NCBI GenBank assembly: GCA_015658585.1
Contig: DQOP01000054.1
Coordinates: 1 to 7,179, forward strand
From: Candidatus Poseidoniales archaeon
GTDB taxonomy: Archaea > Thermoplasmatota > Poseidoniia > MGIII > CG-Epi1
DNA: 7,179 nt
Reading direction: 5' to 3'
Positions 1 through 5,924 of this stretch are shown piece after piece (the stretch's first letter is position 1; each line of letters starts with the position of its first letter). Below the pieces are notes generated by a model. The model made no database searches. It was not told the origin of the DNA and saw nothing but the letters and a program-made list of their open reading frames with translations. The position numbers and the translations under genes were made by a program.

Positions 1-1040
1 CTCTGGTCAGGTTCCGCTGTATAGAGATATAGGCCATAGGCGTCCATCTGGATTGATTTATCCAATGAGAATTCATTACCCTGCTGGTTCATGGCCGTTA
101 CGCGAACGGTATAGATTCCCTTACCCTTATGATTCTCAGAAGGTTCAGCAGGATCATTATAGTTCCAAATGATCTCTTCAAATTCATTTGTACCGGTTTC
201 TTGATCGGGTTCATCCACTTCAGTCTCTCCAACAAACAATTCGTTGCCATCAGAATCGAAAACGGCAACCTCAAACTTTGTAATGTCATAGGTCCCGAAA
301 GCATTCAATGCTGTACCTGAAACAAACATCTTTGAAATATCGGAAGGCAGATTCGGCTTGAAATTCTCAGTGCTAACAAGATCTTCCGGATCTGGGGTTG
401 CCAGATTATAGGACTTTGTAAGGACTGTGATATCCCTGACCGGGTTAGTGGTGGTTACTAGACGGGATGGTGAGTCACCACTCTTTCCCGAATCAAGTTC
501 CAGATTGATTGCATTATCACCATCATTCTCCAGTTCCAAGACTATATAATGCCCGGAAGCGAAAGTGTGAGTGGGGCCATAGTCATCCTCCCAATAAATA
601 TCCACATGTTCCTCGTTGTTGGTTTGGATTACCGTAGGAACATTCATGTCACCAGAAGCAAGCAATTCGCCTCCTGTCATGGTCGTACCATCCCTAACGA
701 ACAAATTCAAGTGACCGGCACTGAAATCTGCTGAATTTGCGTACAGATAAATGTGAAAGCCAACATCAGTTCGGTAGGACTTGACCGGCAGATCCGTCTG
801 AAGACTGAGATTCAAAGCAAAATAGGTACTACTTCCAGGTTGAATGCTGACTTGGTCAGCGTCACCATGCCCTCCTGTTTCCATGGTGTGAAGCCTGCCA
901 ATACCATTGTATGTGTAAAGATAGAGAGCTACGTCTTGCTCTTGATCCTCAACCTCCTCCGCTGTAGTTGGAGACCAAGAAATCAACACTCCCAGAAACG
1001 CAAAAGACAGAATCAATGACACAAACTGGCTTCTGTTCAC
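1..1040 (-). CDS. Secreted acidic surface protein, N-terminal part (runs off left edge)
   Basis: An open frame runs without a stop from a GTG at 1038-1040 to the left edge, giving 346 complete codons with no stop reached. The N-terminus (MNRSQFVSLILSFAFLGVLI, then SWSPTTAEE) is a clear Sec signal peptide of about 27 residues. The rest is soluble, rich in Asp, Glu, Ser, Thr and Asn, and looks like alternating beta strands, perhaps two or more beta-sandwich domains (about 36-200 and 210-340). No catalytic motif or named domain is recognised. The GTG start is chosen because an in-frame TGA lies a few codons upstream and a TATA-like box sits about 26 bases before it, fitting a leaderless transcript. 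A C-terminal anchor would lie outside the window. Short plus-strand frames here (129-320, 549-734, 753-1019) are shadows. That the protein is exported is fairly sure; its function is unknown. Confidence 0.8.
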   Translation of the reverse strand, partial: MNRSQFVSLILSFAFLGVLISWSPTTAEEVEDQEQDVALYLYTYNGIGRLHTMETGGHGDADQVSIQPGSSTYFALNLSLQTDLPVKSYRTDVGFHIYLYANSADFSAGHLNLFVRDGTTMTGGELLASGDMNVPTVIQTNNEEHVDIYWEDDYGPTHTFASGHYIVLELENDGDNAINLELDSGKSGDSPSRLVTTTNPVRDITVLTKSYNLATPDPEDLVSTENFKPNLPSDISKMFVSGTALNAFGTYDITKFEVAVFDSDGNELFVGETEVDEPDQETGTNEFEEIIWNYNDPAEPSENHKGKGIYTVRVTAMNQQGNEFSLDKSIQMDAYGLYLYTAEPDQ

Positions 1041-1060
1041 ATCATCTTTAGCAATAAAAG

Positions 1061-1070
1061 GTCATAAATA
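1061..1070 (-). promoter_or_regulatory. TATA-like box for the surface-protein gene
   Basis: On the minus strand the sequence reads TATTTATGAC. Its centre is about 26 bases upstream of the GTG at 1040, the spacing of an archaeal TATA box to the transcription start. The mRNA would then begin at or next to the start codon (leaderless). No Shine-Dalgarno motif precedes the GTG. The call rests on composition and spacing only. Confidence 0.5.
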
Positions 1071-1078
1071 GGTATCCC

Positions 1079-1096
1079 TTAAAAAAACAAGAAAGA
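1079..1096 (-). terminator. T-rich terminator after the UPF0147 gene
   Basis: Read on the minus strand, this begins nine bases past the UPF0147 stop codon and is TCTTTCTTGTTTTTTTAA, with an uninterrupted run of seven T. Archaeal RNA polymerase often stops at T-runs without a hairpin. It would separate the UPF0147 transcript from the promoter of the next gene, which lies immediately beyond it. Confidence 0.5.
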
Positions 1097-1104
1097 TAGA
1101 ACTC

Positions 1105-1386
1105 CTATTCAGCTGTTTTTTCCCACTTACGAACAATCCCTTCCAAATCTCTTATGAATTCAAAGAGTCGAGTTCGCGCATGTTGGGGGATGTTGGTATC
1201 ATTTATTTGTTCTTCAAGGACGGAGATAGTGGAGTATACTCTAAGGTCCAGATCATCCTGCTTGTTGAGTAGATAGGTTTCCAATCCTGTTACTACATTG
1301 GACCTAACGTTCCTAGGAACCGAGGAATCCTCAGCGATTGAACTGCGAATATCCTGCGATAGACTTGAAATCTGCGCTTCAACCAT
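1105..1386 (-). CDS. UPF0147 family protein
   Basis: This is a 93-residue protein of the archaeal UPF0147 family, whose biochemical role is not known. Family hallmarks are visible in order: SSVPRNVR at residues 21-28, DLDLRVYSTISVLEE at about 45-59, and NDTNIPQHARTR at 62-73, followed by a helical LEGIV segment. The length is close to the usual 80-95 residues and the protein should be all-helical, soluble and cytoplasmic. The ATG at 1386 is supported by an AGGAG seven bases upstream (1394-1398), and the transcript probably starts from a TATA-like box near 1437. It lies 57 bases behind coaD on the same strand, but the intervening promoter suggests separate transcription. Family assignment is confident; function is not. 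Confidence 0.88.
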   Translation of the reverse strand: MVEAQISSLSQDIRSSIAEDSSVPRNVRSNVVTGLETYLLNKQDDLDLRVYSTISVLEEQINDTNIPQHARTRLFEFIRDLEGIVRKWEKTAE

Positions 1387-1393
1387 TATATTT

Positions 1394-1398
1394 CTCCT
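1394..1398 (-). promoter_or_regulatory. Shine-Dalgarno site (AGGAG) of the UPF0147 gene
   Basis: AGGAG on the minus strand stands seven bases before the ATG at 1386. It supports that start and implies a short 5' leader, unlike the apparently leaderless neighbours. Confidence 0.6.
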
Positions 1399-1433
1399 GC
1401 ACCAAATGCTAGGTGGCTCGCATCTGAGGGGTG

Positions 1434-1441
1434 TCTATAAG
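1434..1441 (-). promoter_or_regulatory. TATA-like box upstream of the UPF0147 gene
   Basis: The minus strand reads CTTATAGA just after the coaD stop codon. A start about 25 bases downstream (near 1412) would give a leader of roughly 26 bases that contains the AGGAG site, so box and ribosome site agree with one another. Confidence 0.4.
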
Positions 1442-1443
1442 AG

Positions 1444-1902
1444 TTAGGTCCTAAAGCCTTCAGAATTGATCTCTCCGTTTCTTATCCGGCTACTACTGAT
1501 TCGATGGCCATCATAGGCCTGGACCATTGGAACGACAATTATCTTCAATTTATCAATCCCTTTTTCTTCACGAACTTGATTTAGGGCTAGTGCCATATCT
1601 TCAGTCTCCTGTGAAACAATGATGCCTTCAAACTCCTTCCCCAATGCTGCTGGACCCCAATCATCATTCAGAGGTACGATCTCGACCCTGTGTTCAACTC
1701 TTTGGGATTTTAACCAATCTTCCAACCTATCTTTCCTCTTACCATAGGGCGTGATCAGAGATCCAGTTCGTCCCTTATCAGCTCGTTCATCTGTGGTCAA
1801 ACCGATTAAAACCTGATCACTGACTTCAAGAGCCGTCTGAATTAGTACCTCATGACCCTTATGGAACAGATCGAAGGTGCCACCCATACATACTCTTTGC
1901 AT
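1444..1902 (-). CDS. coaD: Pantetheine-phosphate adenylyltransferase, archaeal type (CoaD)
   Basis: This cytoplasmic enzyme transfers AMP from ATP to 4'-phosphopantetheine, giving dephospho-CoA, the penultimate step of coenzyme A synthesis. The 152-residue product shows the nucleotidyltransferase fold signatures: GGTFD at 7-11, the HxGH motif as HKGH at 14-17, and the ISSSRIR motif at 135-141. A VSQETED segment near 96-102 resembles the equivalent stretch of archaeal homologues. The frame is open six codons further to a TTG at 1920, but that codon sits directly behind the TATA-like box at about 1921-1931. The ATG at 1902 is about 25 bases from that box and places GGTFD at the usual distance from the N-terminus, so I chose it. 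The gene is divergent from the ccmF cluster. It is the archaeal family (COG1019 type), not bacterial CoaD. Confidence 0.92.
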   Translation of the reverse strand: MQRVCMGGTFDLFHKGHEVLIQTALEVSDQVLIGLTTDERADKGRTGSLITPYGKRKDRLEDWLKSQRVEHRVEIVPLNDDWGPAALGKEFEGIIVSQETEDMALALNQVREEKGIDKLKIIVVPMVQAYDGHRISSSRIRNGEINSEGFRT

Positions 1903-1920
1903 TCGTTTCAACAGGGTCAA

Positions 1921-1931
1921 CTATAATATAA
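1921..1931. promoter_or_regulatory. Shared TATA-like core of a divergent promoter
   Basis: The plus strand reads CTATAATATAA and the minus strand TTATATTATAG, so the box looks alike from both sides. Towards coaD it lies about 25 bases from the ATG at 1902, ideal for a leaderless transcript. Towards the plus-strand cluster it lies about 34 bases from the ATG at 1960, which would give a leader of under ten bases. A weaker element, CTTTAACC at 1935-1942, could instead serve the plus strand. Confidence 0.5.
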
Positions 1932-1959
1932 CCCTTTAACCGGATTGGGGTACTGGTTT

Positions 1960-2157
1960 ATGGATATAGAACGTGATTATTTGCCTTTCCTAATATTCGG
2001 AATTATTTGCTTATTGTGTGCAACGGCGGTTACAATTGGAGGATTTGAGAAAATGGGAATATGGATGGAAGCCATGTACCCTATCTTCATGTTATTCGCT
2101 GTAGCCTGCTTTGCAATATCATGGATTCGCTGGAAAAAAACGACCGAAAAAGACTAA
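1960..2157 (+). CDS. Small two-helix membrane protein upstream of ccmF
   Basis: This is a 65-residue protein with two likely membrane helices (about 7-28 and 38-57), a short acidic N-terminus (MDIERDY) and a charged tail (RWKKTTEKD). By the positive-inside rule the C-terminus should be cytoplasmic. I do not recognise a family. An in-frame TTG at 1945 would add five residues, but it is only about 19 bases from the TATA-like core, so the ATG at 1960 is preferred. It opens the plus-strand cluster ending in ccmF, with 32 bases to the next gene. Small membrane proteins accompany haem-handling machinery in bacteria (CcmD, for example, though that usually has one helix), so a role beside CcmF is possible but inferred from position alone. 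Confidence 0.65.
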   Translation: MDIERDYLPFLIFGIICLLCATAVTIGGFEKMGIWMEAMYPIFMLFAVACFAISWIRWKKTTEKD

Positions 2158-2189
2158 TAAACTCATTGATATAAAACAATAGGATAAAT

Positions 2190-2675
2190 ATGAAGAGATT
2201 AGTTATTTTTGCGTTGGTTTTGCTTTTACCGCCTGTAGTTTCAGAAATAGCACATTCACCAGACGAAGTAGGTGAAGGAGACCAATTTACAGCATTGATT
2301 GACACGGAAGATAATGTAGTTTCGGTCACATTCTATGTCTGTACACTAGAGGAACCATACACCTGTTACAAACCAGAAACCGTAGAACGAAATGATACAG
2401 TGGATGGAAGATTCCAATTTACGTACGAAGTGAAGAACAATGACTATCCTGGCTACAAGTATGAACTTGAGAAAGATGATAACTCCACTGATAAAATCCC
2501 TGCAAGTGAATATAGCTACTATGAAGGAATGAACGTTGTAAAGATGGGAGACTCCTATTATTTCAAGGTCAATATAAAATCTCAAGATTCGGAAGATGAG
2601 GCCTTGCTCTATTCTCCAAGTATCATTTCTAGCATCTCTATTCTGGTAATTTTAGTACTCGCTGGTCGAAGATGA
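2190..2675 (+). CDS. Secreted, C-terminally anchored protein, probable beta-sandwich domain
   Basis: This 161-residue protein starts with a signal peptide (MKRLVIFALVLLLPPVVS, cleavage near 18-22) and ends with a hydrophobic segment (about 140-158) followed by Gly-Arg-Arg, giving one outer domain and a C-terminal anchor. The outer domain (about 25-135) is acidic and beta-rich, with two cysteines, C51 and C59, that could form a disulfide, and two N-glycosylation sequons (NDT at 68, NST at 98). It resembles the small Ig-like domains of archaeal surface proteins, but I cannot name a family. It is not CcmH, since it lacks the LRCxxC motif. A weak AGGA lies five bases before the ATG. Its TGA overlaps the ccmF start as ATGA, so the two are probably translationally coupled; a role in cytochrome c assembly is inferred only from that. 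Confidence 0.78.
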   Translation: MKRLVIFALVLLLPPVVSEIAHSPDEVGEGDQFTALIDTEDNVVSVTFYVCTLEEPYTCYKPETVERNDTVDGRFQFTYEVKNNDYPGYKYELEKDDNSTDKIPASEYSYYEGMNVVKMGDSYYFKVNIKSQDSEDEALLYSPSIISSISILVILVLAGRR

Positions 2676-4615
2676 ATGTCGGTGAAGTCCTAATTTACCT
2701 TAATCCCCTTCTAGTACTTTGTTCCATATACTTTGGTTTTAGTAATCTGAAAAATAGTAATAAAATATACAAACGAAATTTTGAGTCTTTGTTAGCTATA
2801 ACACTTGTAACACATACCATTTCCCTGCTTCTACTGGCCTACTATTTTCTAGTTACGGATTTGAGATTTGAATACGTATCTGACTATTCCGCTGAACATC
2901 TATCACTGGGATACAAATTGGCTGGTGTCTGGGCAGGAAGAGATGGTACCTTGTTGATCTGGGCATGGGCGACTGTCTTATCCCTAAATGTCGAGAGAAA
3001 ACTACATTCAGGAGAAGATTCCCAGAAACAAATTACCTCGATTATAGGATGCATTATCCTCCTAGGATTTTGCGTTATCCAACTATACATCAATCCATTC
3101 AGTCAAAATGAGACCGTACCTGGAATTGGAAACGGACTGAATCCACTTTTATTATCTCCATACATGATCATTCATCCACCAATTATCTTTGTATCATATG
3201 GGATGATTGTCCTCCTCTATGCCTCTGGAATGGCCTATCTAATAACCGGAAACAAGAATTGGAATGCGACCGTGAAAAGATGGGGACGCAGTTCCTGGAT
3301 CGGGATGGGCCTGGCATTGGCCATTGGGGGTTATTGGGCATATGTAACCCTCGGCTGGGGAGGTTACTGGGCCTGGGATCCAGTTGAGACTGCAGGATTG
3401 CTACCATGGCTTGCAACGACTAGTCTACTGCATACATCTGTCATGTCAAGACGAAAGAAGAAATACAGCGTTTTAGGGCCACTTCTAGCAATGTTTACCT
3501 TTGTTCTAGTATTATTGGAATCATTTGTTACAAGAGGTGGTATCTGGTCCTCGGTTCACGCATTCATTGTAGAAGAAACTGGAGGGGCCTGGAGTCGCTT
3601 GGGGTATGTTCTGGAGAATGACGTCTCGGTCAAGGGCTTTTTCATACTGATGATTCTATCCATTATCTTAACCTTTGGACTGGTCGTCTCAAATTATAGG
3701 AAAAAAGAGGCGGAAGAACCTAAAGAATACAATAGTCTAGAGGATTACTTTAGTGAAGATAATACATTCTTTGCAGCGATCTACACCCAGCTCTTGATAC
3801 TCACCGTAACCCTGGTTCTGCTTCTGGTCAGGGTGAACGGATATATGGCTCCAGAAGTGTTTGAGGTACGGCTAGCTCCGTTTGTGGTCATTCTTTCAGC
3901 AATTTTCACCATACATACCTTGAGACCATTCATCGATTTACAGAAGATCCTAGTCGTGGTCGGACTTGGAATTGCTTTCAGTCTAGCCTATGCAATAATG
4001 TCTGAAGGAAGAGGCTGGATGGTAGGGGCGATGATACCCTGGGCATTCATTTGTGGATATTCAATCTTCAGGTACATGTGGAGGTACCGGACCAAGAAAC
4101 TGCTTCCCATGTTGAGAGCCTGGGGGCCATATACTGCACACTTGGGAATTATGCTAATCCTTATCGGATATTGTCTCTCGTATGGATTGGGAACTGAAGA
4201 TAGTATAACTCTACAGGAAGGGGAACGGAAACTGGCTGGTAATTTCATCCTGGAGCTAGATAAAGCCACAATGGATCCTGGACCTGATGGGATGAAAATG
4301 ACTGCTTTCATCAGATTAATAGAAAACGATGATGACGTTGTAATTGATGACCAAATCTCGAAACGTATAGAGGAAAACCAGGAAACCACACAAATTTATC
4401 TCAAACACCAAATTCATCGTGATTTGTACATAACCCTGAACAGTGTTACACCTGGAGCTGAAGGTGGTGAAAACAGTGCGACAATAACTGTGAGAGAGAT
4501 TCCCGGTATTATCTTGGTATGGACAGGGACCCTCTTTACAATGTCTGGGATGTTGTTGACCATGTTTACCGAATGGAAACCTGGTAAGGAATGGCTAAGA
4601 AGTATCGGAAAATAA
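2672..4615 (+). CDS. ccmF: Cytochrome c haem lyase subunit CcmF
   Basis: CcmF is an integral membrane protein of system I cytochrome c maturation; it takes haem from holo-CcmE and joins it to the CxxCH motif of apocytochrome c outside the membrane. The 647 residues match the usual family length. The tryptophan-rich WWD motif GWGGYWAWDPVETAGLLPWL is at 228-247. All four functional histidines are recognisable: H168 in MIIHPP, H254 in LLHTSV, H296 in SSVHAF and H490 in YTAHLG, very close to E. coli 173, 261, 303 and 491. Other signatures are YKLAGVWAGRDGTLLIWAW (81-99) and FVTRGG (285-290). There are many membrane helices, and a large outer loop at about 510-608 precedes the last helix. The ATG overlaps the preceding stop as ATGA. 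No ccmA, B, C, E or H is in the window. The stop abuts the 3' end of the opposing SRP RNA. Confidence 0.96.
   Translation: MNVGEVLIYLNPLLVLCSIYFGFSNLKNSNKIYKRNFESLLAITLVTHTISLLLLAYYFLVTDLRFEYVSDYSAEHLSLGYKLAGVWAGRDGTLLIWAWATVLSLNVERKLHSGEDSQKQITSIIGCIILLGFCVIQLYINPFSQNETVPGIGNGLNPLLLSPYMIIHPPIIFVSYGMIVLLYASGMAYLITGNKNWNATVKRWGRSSWIGMGLALAIGGYWAYVTLGWGGYWAWDPVETAGLLPWLATTSLLHTSVMSRRKKKYSVLGPLLAMFTFVLVLLESFVTRGGIWSSVHAFIVEETGGAWSRLGYVLENDVSVKGFFILMILSIILTFGLVVSNYRKKEAEEPKEYNSLEDYFSEDNTFFAAIYTQLLILTVTLVLLLVRVNGYMAPEVFEVRLAPFVVILSAIFTIHTLRPFIDLQKILVVVGLGIAFSLAYAIMSEGRGWMVGAMIPWAFICGYSIFRYMWRYRTKKLLPMLRAWGPYTAHLGIMLILIGYCLSYGLGTEDSITLQEGERKLAGNFILELDKATMDPGPDGMKMTAFIRLIENDDDVVIDDQISKRIEENQETTQIYLKHQIHRDLYITLNSVTPGAEGGENSATITVREIPGIILVWTGTLFTMSGMLLTMFTEWKPGKEWLRSIGK
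4609..4615 (-). terminator. T-rich terminator of the SRP RNA, inside the end of ccmF
   Basis: Read on the minus strand, TTATTTT follows directly after the SRP RNA's closing GGCAC. The same bases, read on the plus strand, are the last lysine codon and TAA stop of ccmF. A short T-run after a GC-rich stem is the normal end of archaeal stable RNAs, though this run is brief and interrupted by one A. Confidence 0.5.
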
Positions 4616-4930
4616 GTGCCAGACCACTGGCGTTGTCGTCCTGGCGGAGTGTCCGACACCGCACTCCTTCTCAACCCCGCAACCCGCTCGAGCATCGGAA
4701 GTCCACGGTAGGGCTGCTCCCTTCCGGGCCTGACCCAGTCCCCATGGCAAAGATCCGAAGTCTGCCCTCCGGCAAACCTCTGCAATCACCTGCGATCCCG
4801 ATGGACAGGATATCGCAGTTGAAATGCGGATTAGACAGCCCACTGGGTGCGCCGCCACCAGCTGTCGCTCCCCCTAAAGGCGATTGAGGGTCACAGGGTA
4901 CGCCTAGCTCCCCAGCCAAGTCCAGCCCCA
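4616..4930 (-). ncRNA. ffs: Signal recognition particle RNA (archaeal 7S/SRP RNA)
   Basis: This is the RNA scaffold of the signal recognition particle, which binds SRP54 and SRP19 and targets membrane and secreted proteins. On the minus strand helix 8 lies at 4747-4703 (CCAUGG pairs with CCGUGG) and contains GGUCAGGCCCGGAAGGGAGC then AGCC (4735-4712), two changes from the E. coli 4.5S core. Helix 6 lies at 4779-4758 (AGGUUUGCC, a GGAG loop, GGCAGACUU), the classic SRP19-binding tetraloop. Helix 5 is supported by CCGCA/UGCGG, UCAAC/GUUGA and CAUCGG/CCGAUG pairs. The 5' domain (GGCGUACCCUGUGACCC, then AAUCGCC) matches archaeal helices 3/4. Helix 1 pairs GCUGGAC..UUGG (from 4926) with CCAGUGGUCUGGC. 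At about 315 bases it has the archaeal size. Both ends are uncertain by several bases. It is much richer in G+C than its neighbours. Frames across it are not genes. Confidence 0.93.
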
Positions 4931-4944
4931 CCTCTTTTCTGGGC

Positions 4945-4960
4945 TACTATTTGGAGGTTT
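4945..4960 (-). promoter_or_regulatory. Possible SRP RNA promoter inside the end of the upstream gene
   Basis: The minus strand reads AAACCTCCAAATAGTA. Its A/T-rich part (CAAATAGT) lies roughly 20-25 bases before the likely SRP RNA 5' end, where an archaeal TATA box is expected, and it includes the TAG stop of the 325-residue gene. It is a weak match for a gene that must be strongly expressed, so the RNA might instead be processed from a longer transcript. Confidence 0.25.
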
Positions 4961-5924
4961 GCATTCCAAAAATGCGCTGTAAACCACGTGCTGAACCACG
5001 AAAAAGCTTCTCTGTCCAAGTTTCCTGTTCCGGGCTGAACTGCTTCATGATAGCATTGCCATAAGGATCAATTGTTTCACTTGCTACCCTTGCATAACCA
5101 TGCTCATGAATGTCGGATAGAGTCTCCTTGTAGTAACCCAAAATATTCTCATAAAGCATCTTTCCAGCAACCTGAGGTGCTGTAACTGCCACACCAGCTG
5201 CCTTCTTGGCACGCGAAGTTGCCTGAAGGGTCAGAACACCGCCTAACTCCAGAATTGACTGACCCTCTTCAGTTGCCGTATCGAGAAACTCCTGCATGAC
5301 ATTCGCAATCTCTTCAGTAACATCTCCCACAGCCTTTCCGGTGCTAGACCATAATTCACTAATTGAATCTCGGATCTCATCAATGTTATCCACGACATCC
5401 TCACGTGAAAGTGGGGGTGTATCTATATTCTTAGCAAAACTGGATGTGGTTCGTTCCAGTCCTTCAAGTAGTTCTTGAAGCGAGCTAGAAACTTTTTTGG
5501 ACTCTATGTATCCTTTGTCCACCAACTCATCTTGTAACCTATTTAGATAGGCTTGACCACCCTTCACAGAATCGGCAAAAAAAGCAAATATCCATAACGG
5601 TGAAACATGAACAGTTGCGATACCTATGCCTTCTATTGCATTACCAAGCACTTTGCGGGTCGCATATTCACCCTCAAGCCCTTCCTCATCATATAATCCT
5701 TCAACGCCACCTACGTTCTCTACAGCGAAACGCAAGAGGTTTCCAACAAATATATTGTAGCTGGTAGTGTCCCTGACAAAATCAGGTAAAACCAAATCAG
5801 TGGTTTCTTTCAGCATTCCACCCGTCAGTGCTGTCAATCCTCGTAAATATCGTTCCGGAATCGAAAGTGTGTAGAGGGAAACGTCCCACAAAGCCCTACT
5901 GACCCGTTTTAGGGGTTTAGGCAT
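4947..5924 (-). CDS. Conserved-looking helical protein of unknown function
   Basis: This 325-residue protein is not assigned to a named family. It starts ATGCCTAAACC, and the eight bases ATGCCTAA overlap the end of hutI, so translation is probably coupled. It has no signal peptide. The N-terminal third (WDVSLYTLSIPERYLRGLTA at 13-32, then DFVRDTTSYNIFVGNLLRF at 48-66) looks like a conserved domain; I have an uncertain memory of similar hypothetical proteins in bacteria. A hydrophobic stretch at about 94-118 (including HVSPLWIFAFFADS at 106-119) may touch or enter the membrane. Residues 130-250 are charged and alanine-rich, probably helical or coiled. The C-terminus ends in an amphipathic segment (EKLFRGSARGLQRIFG, 305-320). 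No catalytic motif is evident. The SRP RNA follows 16 bases after its stop. The frame is convincing; the function is open. Confidence 0.82.
   Translation of the reverse strand: MPKPLKRVSRALWDVSLYTLSIPERYLRGLTALTGGMLKETTDLVLPDFVRDTTSYNIFVGNLLRFAVENVGGVEGLYDEEGLEGEYATRKVLGNAIEGIGIATVHVSPLWIFAFFADSVKGGQAYLNRLQDELVDKGYIESKKVSSSLQELLEGLERTTSSFAKNIDTPPLSREDVVDNIDEIRDSISELWSSTGKAVGDVTEEIANVMQEFLDTATEEGQSILELGGVLTLQATSRAKKAAGVAVTAPQVAGKMLYENILGYYKETLSDIHEHGYARVASETIDPYGNAIMKQFSPEQETWTEKLFRGSARGLQRIFGMQTSK

Noticed and set aside
129..1019. Three short plus-strand frames (129-320, 549-734, 753-1019) and one minus-strand frame at 98-304
   Set aside because: All fall inside the long minus-strand surface-protein frame and show no ribosome site, domain or sensible composition.
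2158..2189. A separate promoter (GATATAAAAC at 2168-2177) before the 161-residue gene
   Set aside because: The box is only about 18 bases from the ATG, too close for a normal archaeal start, and a weak AGGA suggests translation from the upstream transcript instead.
2190..2675. The 161-residue protein as CcmH or CcmE
   Set aside because: There is no LRCxxC motif (CcmH) and no HxxxY haem-binding motif in a CcmE-like barrel; the two cysteines are seven residues apart.
2884..4785. Minus-strand frames antisense to ccmF (such as 3183-3416, 3988-4389 and 4414-4785)
   Set aside because: They are shadows of the well-supported ccmF frame, whose motifs account for the sequence conservation.
4591..4931. 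Overlapping open frames on both strands between ccmF and the 325-residue gene
   Set aside because: They lie across the SRP RNA; their openness comes from high G+C, and the encoded proteins are Pro/Gly/Arg-rich with no resemblance to known proteins.
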